Assembly (NCBI GenBank): GCA_028291485.1
Contig: JAQGHZ010000758.1
Coordinates: forward strand, 1 to 5,916
Origin: Rubritepida sp.
GTDB lineage: Bacteria; Pseudomonadota; Alphaproteobacteria; Acetobacterales; Acetobacteraceae
Direction of reading: 5' to 3'
DNA length: 5,916 nucleotides
The notes under the pieces: model-generated
Told to the model about the DNA's origin: nothing
What the model saw: the letters and a program-made list of their open reading frames with translations, nothing else
The model's database searches: none
Position numbers and translations under genes: made by a program
Part shown: positions 1 to 5,808 of the stretch, one piece after another
How positions within the stretch are numbered: position 1 is the stretch's first letter
Layout of the letters: each line of letters begins with the position of its first letter

Positions 1-116
1 CAATTTGGGCCTCTCCAGTTAAAATCGGGCGATCGGCATGCCGGGCTGCTTGCTGTGCTAGGGAACTAGGTTCTGCAGGTGGCTGCTCTGAAACGTTTAG
101 ATATGATGATGTGCCA
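1..116. other. Unassigned segment left of the broken FGE-like gene, probably foreign DNA
   Basis: No gene can be recognised here. The plus-strand frame starting at base 1 is open for only 22 codons before a TAG at 67-69, and the other frames give no family-like peptide. The stretch looks more AT-rich than the coding DNA to its right. It begins exactly where the FGE-like reading frame (minus strand) stops resembling its family, at about 116/117. The simplest reading is the end of an insertion sequence, or the far side of a deletion or recombination junction. No terminal inverted repeat or target duplication can be tested, because the other side of the junction is outside the window. Confidence 0.4.
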
Positions 117-962
117 GCAGAGAAACGAGCCGCCCTTCACCACCTTGCGGGGGATGCGGCTGGTGGGTTGGCGCGGGTCGAGGCTGGCCTCGGCGGCGCA
201 GCAGCCGGGCTTGGCCGGTTCATGCCGGGCGGCGAACCAGTCGGTGGTCCACTCCCAGCTGTTGCCGCACATCTCGTAGAGCCCGTAGCCGTTGGGCGGG
301 AAGCTGCGCACCGGGCAGGTGCCGGCGAAGCCGTCGGCGGCGAAGTCGCTCCAGGGGAAAGGCCCCTGCCAGGTGTTGGACAGATGCACGCCGCCGGGCG
401 TGAATTCCTCGCCCCAGGCGAACTCGGCGCCGTCGAGCCCGCCGCGCGCGCCGAACTCCCACTCGGCCTCGCTCGGCAGCGCCTTGTCGGCCCAGCGGGC
501 GTAGGCCTCGGCGTCCTCGTAAGCCACCTGGACGACGGGATGGTCCTCGCGCCCCACGAAGTCACTGCCCGGCCCTTTCGGGTGGCGCCAACTCGCGCCT
601 GGGATCCAGTGCCACCAGTTGGCGATGTCGCGCGTGTCCACCGGTCCTTCGGTCATCCGGAAGACAAGCGAGCCTGGCACCAGCATCGCAGGCTGGGCGC
701 CTGGGTAGAGCGCTGGGTCAAGCGGGCGTTCGGCGACGGTGACGTAGCCGGTCGCGGCAACGAAGGCGGAGAATGCGGTGTTGGTCACTGCAGTCTCGTC
801 CATCCACAACGAGCTTACCCCGACGAGGTGTGCCGGACGCTCCTCAGGATAATGCCGGTCCGAGCCCATCATGAACCAGCCGCCTGTAATCCACCGCATT
901 CCGTCCGCGGGTGCGGGACCTTGGGAAGGCGCAGGCATGTGAGGCCGCTGGGACACCAACAT
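66..962 (-). pseudogene. FGE-like (sulfatase-modifying factor) protein, C-terminally truncated
   Basis: This belongs to the formylglycine-generating-enzyme/SUMF1 fold family. True FGEs oxidise a cysteine of sulfatases to formylglycine, while many bacterial relatives have other or unknown roles. Numbering from the ATG at 962, family features are the MRWITGGWFMMGSD start of the domain (from residue 22), HPVVQVAYEDAEAYARWADK, LPSEAEWEFGARGG, NGYGLYEMCGNSWEWTTDW and RKVVKGGSFLC. After Cys282 (codon 117-119) the protein switches to WHIIISKRFRAATCRT and stops at 66-68. Relatives normally continue with a short segment carrying a second cysteine, an Arg/Tyr-rich CRRYRPAAR-type stretch and a final GFR motif. 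About 35-40 residues are therefore missing, including the second of the two cysteines that bind copper in true FGEs. The product is probably inactive. The start is uncertain: ATG 962, or GTG 965 or 971, lies just after an AGAGG, and ATG 899 begins the conserved domain. The open frame runs up to 1190, but that part overlaps RR1 and does not look like the family. The gene is co-directional with RR1, 166 bp downstream of it. Confidence 0.85.
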
Positions 963-1128
963 CACGGGCACACCATCCTCTGAATCCGCTGCTGCGGAGT
1001 CTGGCAGGGAACAGGGCCCTACTCTCCGCTGAGAAACGTAGGCTGCGCTTGGCGAGGAGCGGATTGCATCGGCCAGATTCCGGAGAGGTGCAGATGCCGT
1101 TTGCAATGCGGCTTGTCCGGTGGAGACT

Positions 1129-1767
1129 TCAGGATTCGACGATGCCGTTCCGGATGGCGTAGCGGACCAGGCCGGCCACGGAATGTGCACCGGTCTTCTG
1201 CATCGCCACTTCCTGGTGCGCCTTTACGGTTCGCTCACCGATGCCAAGCTGGATTGCGATCACGCGGCGGTCGTAACCCTCAGCAAGAAGCCGGACGATC
1301 TCACGCTCACGAGGCGAAAGCAGTTGCGGTGCCACGGCCCTGGTCACGGCACGGCGAAATACGTCGCGCGATGCGTCGGAAGAATCGGCTGGGAAGTAGG
1401 GCCGGTGGGCAGCGACTGTTTCGATCGCCGTTGTTATCGATCGCACGGCAGCGGATTTGAGCAGGCACCCGCGAGCGCCGGCGGCAAGCACAGCAGCAAC
1501 CAGGTCCTCGGACTCGTGCATTGTGAAGACCAGCACCTCAGTCGCAGGGCTGGCTGCTCGGATCATTCCTGTCGCCGCGATCCCGTCTAGCTCTGGCATA
1601 GCCACGTCCAACACGGCGACGTCGGGCTTAAGTGCGGCCGCCATGTCGACCGCCTCGCGGCCATTGCGTGCCTCGCCGCAGATCGTCCAACCTGGGTGCC
1701 TCGCAATTATGTCTCGCAAGGCATGACGCACGATGTCGTGATCGTCTGCTAAGAGAATGCGGACCAT
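1129..1767 (-). CDS. NarL/FixJ-family response regulator (RR1), receiver plus LuxR-type HTH
   Basis: This is a cytoplasmic two-component response regulator of 212 residues, a normal length for the family. The N-terminal receiver (about 1-120) has the acidic pair D8/D9, phosphoacceptor D54 (in AVLDVAMPELDG), the switch residue T82 (VFTM) and conserved K104. A linker leads to a C-terminal LuxR/GerE helix-turn-helix (about 148-212, LLSPREREIVRLLAEG...ERTVKAH). The ATG at 1767 is chosen because MVRILLADDH is the canonical receiver start. A GGGGGC lies 8 nt upstream of it. The open frame extends to 1899, but those extra 44 residues resemble no receiver. The gene is divergent from the sensor kinase across 172 bp, which supports a functional pair. 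It is a close paralog of RR2: about 76 of 123 receiver positions are identical by eye. The HTH turn (GYDRRVIAIQLGIGERTVKAHQ) departs from the usual NKEIA-type pattern. No target genes can be deduced. Confidence 0.93.
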   Translation of the reverse strand: MVRILLADDHDIVRHALRDIIARHPGWTICGEARNGREAVDMAAALKPDVAVLDVAMPELDGIAATGMIRAASPATEVLVFTMHESEDLVAAVLAAGARGCLLKSAAVRSITTAIETVAAHRPYFPADSSDASRDVFRRAVTRAVAPQLLSPREREIVRLLAEGYDRRVIAIQLGIGERTVKAHQEVAMQKTGAHSVAGLVRYAIRNGIVES

Positions 1768-1844
1768 TTTATGGTGCCCCCGATAGTCGGCTCTAAGGCA
1801 GAGCAAACACGGATCGTATCCTCCCGCCCTTCCATGCGGCATTG

Positions 1845-1858
1845 GCCAGAATACTGGC
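1845..1858. promoter_or_regulatory. Short inverted repeat in the divergent intergenic region, candidate operator
   Basis: GCCAG-AATA-CTGGC is a perfect 5-bp inverted repeat with a 4-bp spacer. It lies in the 172-bp region (1768-1939) from which RR1 and the sensor kinase diverge. The region must hold the promoters of both. A TTGGAC at 1884-1889 followed by TATGTT resembles sigma-70 hexamers, but the spacing of about 14 nt is poor. NarL/FixJ regulators bind as dimers to short inverted repeats, so autoregulation through this site is possible. A 5-bp arm can arise by chance, and assignment as an operator is inference. Confidence 0.25.
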
Positions 1859-1927
1859 TGAGAGCTTCTCGGTTCCTTCCGTCTTGGACAATTACCCAAC
1901 TTGTATGTTCAGATGGCGGCCGATGCC

Positions 1928-1934
1928 GGGGGAG
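1928..1934 (+). promoter_or_regulatory. Ribosome binding site that fixes the sensor-kinase start
   Basis: GGGGGAG ends 5 nt before the ATG at 1940. It decides between this ATG and the in-frame TTG at 1901 and ATG at 1913, neither of which has a comparable purine-rich site. Starting at 1940 also leaves a short cytoplasmic lead before the first membrane helix. Confidence 0.65.
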
Positions 1935-1939
1935 CAGCA

Positions 1940-4468
1940 ATGAACCTGGTCGTAATGCCCGATTTCCATCCGGACCCAGAGATTGCCCCTGGAGTGGGAT
2001 TCCGGGCAAGGCTATTGGCGCTGGCCGCGCTGTGCGTCCTGGGAAGCATGGCGCTCGTCGGAGGGCTGGCGCTCCATCGAGCAACCCTCGAGCAGCGATC
2101 CATCGAGAATGGCGCGCTGACAAGCGCGCGTGCCATCATCCACGCTGCGGATCGCGAGATAGGGGCATCTGTTGCGCGCATGGAGGCACTGGCAGCGGCG
2201 CCGGCACTGCGCGCGGGGGATGTGACGGCGTTTTATGACCAGCTTGTCGCGACGCCCCTTCCCGAGGGAACCTGGTTCATTCTCTGGGACACAGAACGGC
2301 AATTGCTCAACACGCTTCGTCCGTTCGGCACGCCACTCCCACTGGTTTCCAGGTTCGATGCTGAGAGCCAAGCCGCCATTCACCGAATTTTTGTGACGCG
2401 ACAGCCTCTCATCAGCCCGGTCGTTTGGGGAGTGGTGGCACAGACACATGTCATCTCAGTTGGCATCCCTGTCGTGGTCGACAACACGGTCACGCACCTG
2501 TTCGATACGATCCTGTCGGATCGCCGCATCAGCCAGGTGCTCGACGAGCAGCCGCTACAGGCGGGATGGCGCGGCACCCTGATTGACCGCAGGGGCGCTA
2601 CCATTGCGCATGCTCGAATGAACGAGAGGCCGGCCGGCCGAGGTATACCCGAAGCGTGGCAACCCCGGCTGCGTGGCACCGAGTTGCAGGGCACCTTCTT
2701 CGGCGAACGTGATGACGCTCCCGTTCTCGTTGCCTTCGCGCGTTCGCCGATTTCGGACTGGACATCCGTCATTGAGGTACCCTGGACAAGCGCGACCGCA
2801 CCAGTCCGCCGCACCGTCCGTCTACTCGCGTGCGGAGGATTGGTGCTCGCCATGAGCGGCACCGCGGTGGCACTGCTGGCAGCGCGCGGCGCCAACCGAC
2901 CTTTGGAAGCGCTGCGCAACTCGGCAGCACAGGCGCGCGCGAGCCAGCGGGAGGCTGAGGCGCGCTACCGCACCTACTGGCAGCATACGAGCGAAGCGCT
3001 ATTCGTGCTTTCCGTCTCCAACGAAGGCCGCATGGTCTTCGAGGGGCTGAACCCGGCACATGAACGACTGAGCGGTCTGTTTTCGGGATCGGTTGCGGGC
3101 CGCGAACCCCATGATTGCCTCCCGCCTGCGGTGGCGGCGGCGCTGATCGAGAGAAGCGGACGCTGCGTCGCGACAGGCGTGGCGGTGCGCTATGATGAGG
3201 TACTCGACCTTCCGGCGGGTCGGCGTGACTGGGAGACAAGCCTGGCGCCGGTGCAAGACCAGGATAGCGGGCGCATCGTACGATTGCTAGGCAGTACCCG
3301 AGACGTGACCGACCGCCGGCGTTCCGAGTCAGCCCTCCGCGAGAGTGAGGAGCGGTTCCGCATGGCGCAGGACGCAGCGGCAATCGCGACGTGGGATTGG
3401 GACCTGGTGACCGGCCGGGTTCGGTGGACACCGCCCTTGCAAGAGGTCACTGGAACGGTGTCCGACGATGCTGGCCCCGACACGCTCGCGGCCTGGGCGG
3501 CGATTGTGCACCCGGGCGACTGGGCACGCGTCGAGGCAGAATTGGTGGAGGCCGCCGCCGCGCGTCGCCCGTTCCGCAGCGAGTTCCGCATTCGGGCCGG
3601 CAGCGGGGTGCGCTGGCTGCTCTGCCGCGGTGGCGCCGTACCGGCTGATGGCGTCGCGCGCCGCGTGCTTGGCATAGCCACCGACATCACCGCGACCCGA
3701 CGTGCCGAAGATGCGGTTCGCGGCCTCGGAGGCAGGCTCCTGACGCTGCAGGATGACGAACGCCGAAGGATTGCGCGGGAACTGCACGACAGTACGGCGC
3801 AGATTCTGCTCGGAGCGAGCTTCGCTGCCGAACGCGCGCGCGCGGTATCACCCACCCTGACCGAGGCGGCGGAAGAAGCGATCGACGAGACGCTGTCTCT
3901 GATCGAGGAGGGCCAGCGGGAGATCCGGACTGTGGCTTACCTCCTCCATCCGCCCCTACTCGACGAAATGGGGCTGGCGGCCGCATTGCGATGGTACGCG
4001 AAAGGCCTTGCGCGGCGCAGCGGCCTCGCCATCAGTGTGGAGGTGGCGCCCGAACTCACTGGCCGTCGATTCAATCGAGACGTCGAATCCGCACTTTTCA
4101 GGGTAGCGCAGGAAGCACTTGCAAACGCGCACCGCCACTCCGGCGGCACCAAGGTGACGATCCGGTTGACCACGGACTTTGGCACGGCGCCAGGTGACGG
4201 ACCTCGCGCGGTCCTGCTGGCCGTGGAGGACGACGGGTGCGGCTTCACCGATGCAGAGCCAGCCTCGACGGACGCTGACGCCAATCCCGTCCTTTTCGGT
4301 GTGGGGCTGGTCGGAATGCGCGAGCGCATGGGCCAACTCGGTGGCCGATTGAGCGTGCGGCGGGCGCGGGCGACAGGCACCGTGGTTGAGGCCTCGCTAC
4401 CGGCCGGCCTCGCGCTCGGGCTCGGCGTCGTGTTGGCGGCGGAGCACAGGGCCGCAGATCACGCATGA
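1940..4468 (+). CDS. Membrane sensor histidine kinase: cache-like sensor, two PAS, HisKA_3, HATPase
   Basis: This 842-residue hybrid-free kinase belongs to the NarX/DesK-like group and is expected to autophosphorylate and pass phosphate to NarL/FixJ regulators. A first membrane helix (about 23-46) and a second (about 291-315) bracket a roughly 245-residue periplasmic region. That region resembles the dCache sensors common in alphaproteobacterial kinases (helical AREIGAS...MEALAAAPALRAGD-type lead, then WFILWDTERQLLNTLRPFGTPLP). Two PAS domains follow, at about 344-458 (ending GSTRDVTDRR) and 471-588 (ending GIATDITATRR). The dimerisation and phosphorylation domain is at about 602-668, with H616 in ARELHDSTAQ. 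The ATPase domain (about 712-822) has an N box with N729 (AQEALANAHRHS), a G1 box VEDDGCGF with D765 and a G2 box GVGLVGMRERMG. All catalytic elements are present. About 20 Gly/Ala/Leu-rich residues follow the usual end of the domain. The signal is unknown. The kinase is divergent from RR1 and 150 bp upstream of RR2, so either or both may be its partners. Confidence 0.95.
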   Translation: MNLVVMPDFHPDPEIAPGVGFRARLLALAALCVLGSMALVGGLALHRATLEQRSIENGALTSARAIIHAADREIGASVARMEALAAAPALRAGDVTAFYDQLVATPLPEGTWFILWDTERQLLNTLRPFGTPLPLVSRFDAESQAAIHRIFVTRQPLISPVVWGVVAQTHVISVGIPVVVDNTVTHLFDTILSDRRISQVLDEQPLQAGWRGTLIDRRGATIAHARMNERPAGRGIPEAWQPRLRGTELQGTFFGERDDAPVLVAFARSPISDWTSVIEVPWTSATAPVRRTVRLLACGGLVLAMSGTAVALLAARGANRPLEALRNSAAQARASQREAEARYRTYWQHTSEALFVLSVSNEGRMVFEGLNPAHERLSGLFSGSVAGREPHDCLPPAVAAALIERSGRCVATGVAVRYDEVLDLPAGRRDWETSLAPVQDQDSGRIVRLLGSTRDVTDRRRSESALRESEERFRMAQDAAAIATWDWDLVTGRVRWTPPLQEVTGTVSDDAGPDTLAAWAAIVHPGDWARVEAELVEAAAARRPFRSEFRIRAGSGVRWLLCRGGAVPADGVARRVLGIATDITATRRAEDAVRGLGGRLLTLQDDERRRIARELHDSTAQILLGASFAAERARAVSPTLTEAAEEAIDETLSLIEEGQREIRTVAYLLHPPLLDEMGLAAALRWYAKGLARRSGLAISVEVAPELTGRRFNRDVESALFRVAQEALANAHRHSGGTKVTIRLTTDFGTAPGDGPRAVLLAVEDDGCGFTDAEPASTDADANPVLFGVGLVGMRERMGQLGGRLSVRRARATGTVVEASLPAGLALGLGVVLAAEHRAADHA

Positions 4469-4487
4469 GGTCGGGGCGCCTCCGACC
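4469..4487 (+). other. Hairpin directly after the sensor-kinase stop codon
   Basis: GGTCGG at 4469-4474 pairs perfectly with CCGACC at 4482-4487. The stem can extend by a G-U and a G-C pair to 8 bp around a 3-nt loop. It starts on the base after the TGA. No T-run follows, so it is not a standard intrinsic terminator. It could reduce readthrough into RR2 or protect the kinase message 3' end. A second, weaker inverted repeat, ATCCG/CGGAT, lies at 4536-4540 and 4550-4554. Function is inferred only. Confidence 0.35.
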
Positions 4488-4600
4488 GTGTCGCGGTGCT
4501 CGCGGATAGGTAGACGCGAACCGAGGTTTGTCTGAATCCGGTAGCGCTTCGGATCACCTCGAACTGGAGCACCATCGGGCGGTCCACGAACGGGCCATGC

Positions 4601-4610
4601 AAAGGGGAGG
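4601..4610 (+). promoter_or_regulatory. Strong Shine-Dalgarno sequence for RR2
   Basis: AAAGGGGAGG lies 8 nt upstream of the CTG at 4619, an ideal distance. It is the best ribosome binding site seen in the window and points to a start at 4619 although the codon is not ATG, GTG or TTG. The ATG at 4597 lies before this site, is in another frame and stops after 14 codons, so the site does not serve it. Confidence 0.6.
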
Positions 4611-4618
4611 CTACCGCG

Positions 4619-5266
4619 CTGCGAATTCTTCTGGCGGATGATCATGGTGTCGTCAGACACGGCCTCCGGCAGCTGCTCGAGCAAGAGCCTGGCTGGAAGG
4701 TCTGCGGTGAGGCGGGCGACGGCCGGTCGGCCGTCGCGCTTGCCTGCGCCCTGGCCCCCAACGTGGCGATCATGGATATCGCGATGCCGGAGTTGAACGG
4801 GCTTGAGGCGGCACGCAAGATCCGCGCGACATGCCCTGCAACCGAGGTGCTCGTGTTCACGATGTACGAGACGGAGGATCTCGTCGCCGATGTATTCGCC
4901 GCCGGTGCACGCGGCTACGTGATGAAATCTGATCCCCCCCATCATATCATCGCGGCCATCGAGACGGTAGCGTCGCACGAGCCATTCTTCAGCACGCGGG
5001 TCAGTGCGCAGTTGCTCGAGACGTTCCTCCGCGACCGAGCTGAGTACGCCGGCGAGGACCCAACCGGCGCTACCCTCTCGACGCGCGAGCGCGAGGTGGT
5101 CCAGTTGCTGGCCGAGGGCCGCCGTAACAAGGAAATTGCATTGCGGCTTTCTCTCGGCGTGAAGACTGTAGAGACCCATCGCGCTGCCATTATGCGCAAA
5201 ATTGGGGCGGCTTCGATCGCAGAGGTGGTGCGCTACGCCGTCCGCAGTCGAATTGCTTCCGCTTGA
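4619..5266 (+). CDS. NarL/FixJ-family response regulator (RR2), apparent CTG start
   Basis: This second response regulator is a paralog of RR1 and has 215 residues if it starts at CTG 4619. With that start the protein begins (M)RILLADDHGVVRHGLR, the exact receiver N-terminus. The first standard start codon, GTG 4763, would remove D7/D8 and half the receiver. No ATG, GTG or TTG exists in frame between the upstream TAG at 4511 and the receiver. The receiver has D7/D8, phosphoacceptor D53 (AIMDIAMPELNG), T81 and K103. The LuxR-type HTH (about 152-215) is canonical: LSTREREVVQLLAEGRRNKEIALRLSLGVKTVETH. The gene follows the sensor kinase on the same strand across 150 bp, so it may be co-transcribed or have its own promoter. 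Alternatives to a CTG start are a point mutation of ATG/GTG, or an indel separating the frame from ATG 4597. The protein family is certain; the start is likely but unproven. Confidence 0.88.
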   Translation: MRILLADDHGVVRHGLRQLLEQEPGWKVCGEAGDGRSAVALACALAPNVAIMDIAMPELNGLEAARKIRATCPATEVLVFTMYETEDLVADVFAAGARGYVMKSDPPHHIIAAIETVASHEPFFSTRVSAQLLETFLRDRAEYAGEDPTGATLSTREREVVQLLAEGRRNKEIALRLSLGVKTVETHRAAIMRKIGAASIAEVVRYAVRSRIASA

Positions 5267-5274
5267 GATCCGCC

Positions 5275-5287
5275 GCGAGAAGCTCGC
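5275..5287 (+). terminator. Possible weak terminator hairpin after RR2
   Basis: GCGAG-AAG-CTCGC forms a perfect 5-bp stem with a 3-nt loop, 8 nt past the RR2 stop. It has no T-tract, so it is at best a weak or Rho-assisted terminator and may be chance. The rest of 5267-5389 holds nothing I can recognise. Confidence 0.2.
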
Positions 5288-5439
5288 AGGAGCGCCGCGC
5301 TGCACATGGCCGGCTGCGAACAACACAGCAGACGGCGCGTTCGATTCGCCGAAGTGGCCAGTGGAGTTGACCGCCTCGTCATCATCATCTGAACCGCCCC
5401 GGGTTTGTCGGAGGCTCCAACTCTTGAGAAGGTGGAGCG

Positions 5440-5769
5440 ATGACGAGCAAGACGACGAACAAGTTTTCGCCTGAGGTGCGGGAGCGTGCGGTGCGGATGG
5501 TTCTGGATCATGAGCCGCAGCATCCGTCCCGGTGGGCGACGGTCGTATCGATTGCGGCCAAGATCGGCTGCACGGGGCAGACGCTGAATGAGTGGGTCAA
5601 AAAGGCGGAGCGCGACAGCGGCCGCAGGCCTGGCCCGACGACGGAGATGGCCGCCAAGCTCAAGGCCCTCGAGCGAGAGAACCGTGAGCTACGGCAGGCG
5701 AACGAGATCCTGCGCAAGGCGTCCGCGTATTTTGCCCAGGCGGAGCTCGACCGCCGGTTCAAGCCATGA
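5440..5769 (+). CDS. IS3-family transposase OrfA
   Basis: This is the 109-residue DNA-binding subunit of an IS3-type transposase and is of full normal length. Residues about 8-55 form the helix-turn-helix (FSPEVRERAVRMVLDHE, then IAAKIGCTGQTLNEWVKKAE). Residues about 71-98 form a leucine zipper with heptad leucines L77, L84 and L91 (LERENRELRQANEILRKASA), used for multimerisation. AGAAGG lies 7 nt before the ATG. The stop overlaps the OrfB ATG in an ATGA arrangement at 5766-5769, which suggests translational coupling. An A5G2 run in the codons for K54-K55 resembles an IS3 slippery site but sits far from the ORF end, so I do not call frameshifting there. With OrfB broken, OrfA has no catalytic partner here. 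Confidence 0.93.
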   Translation: MTSKTTNKFSPEVRERAVRMVLDHEPQHPSRWATVVSIAAKIGCTGQTLNEWVKKAERDSGRRPGPTTEMAAKLKALERENRELRQANEILRKASAYFAQAELDRRFKP

Positions 5770-5798
5770 TCGCCTTCATCGATGATCATCGTGGGGCC
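5766..5798 (+). pseudogene. IS3-family transposase OrfB, N-terminal remnant
   Basis: The frame begins MIAFIDDHRGA, the usual N-terminus of OrfB in this IS group, and overlaps the OrfA stop by ATGA. After about codon 11 the family sequence is lost. The frame then runs through unrelated DNA to a TGA at 5895-5897. The integrase core with its DDE residues is absent from the window. The cause is a deletion or recombination joined about 10 bp past the stop of the neighbouring minus-strand gene. Confidence 0.75.
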
Positions 5799-5808
5799 GG
5801 ACGCTCCA

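Larger units (their letters stand above)
5390..5798 (+). mobile_element. Truncated IS3-family insertion sequence (left end, OrfA, start of OrfB)
   Basis: The element holds an intact OrfA and only the first codons of OrfB. The left end is placed at TGAACCGCCCCGGGTTTG (5390-5407), because IS3-family ends commonly begin with TGA and this lies a typical 50 bp before OrfA. This boundary is an inference, since the matching right repeat is absent. OrfB loses family resemblance after about base 5798, and sequence from about 5799 belongs to another gene's end. Without most of the DDE transposase the element cannot move by itself. Confidence 0.75.

Noticed and set aside
111..983. A 290-codon open frame on the plus strand
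   Set aside because: It is antisense to the FGE-like gene, which has clear family motifs. The translation is Gly/Ala/Arg/Pro-rich with no recognisable domain, as expected for a GC-rich shadow frame.
985..998. Inverted repeat TCCGC-TGCT-GCGGA upstream of the FGE-like gene
   Set aside because: It has only 5-bp arms in a GC-rich region, with no T-tract and no position that clearly suggests an operator or terminator.
963..1190. N-terminal extension of the FGE-like frame into RR1
   Set aside because: The extra 76 residues are low-complexity, not family-like, and would overlap the RR1 3' end by 62 bp. Starts near 962 have a better ribosome binding site.
1768..1899. N-terminal extension of RR1
   Set aside because: The added 44 residues precede the canonical receiver start MVRILLADDH, resemble nothing and would occupy the divergent promoter region.
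4597..4641. A 14-codon leader peptide starting at ATG 4597
   Set aside because: No ribosome binding site precedes it. Its reading frame runs through the RR2 Shine-Dalgarno sequence and the composition is not suggestive of an attenuator.
4397..5326. A 309-codon open frame on the minus strand
   Set aside because: It covers RR2 on the opposite strand and the kinase end. The real plus-strand proteins have complete motifs, while this translation resembles no family.
5380..5389. CATCATCATC next to the IS left end, similar to GATGATG near the left junction at 104-112
   Set aside because: It is a simple trinucleotide repeat in different contexts. It is too short and low in complexity to be taken as a target duplication or shared terminus.
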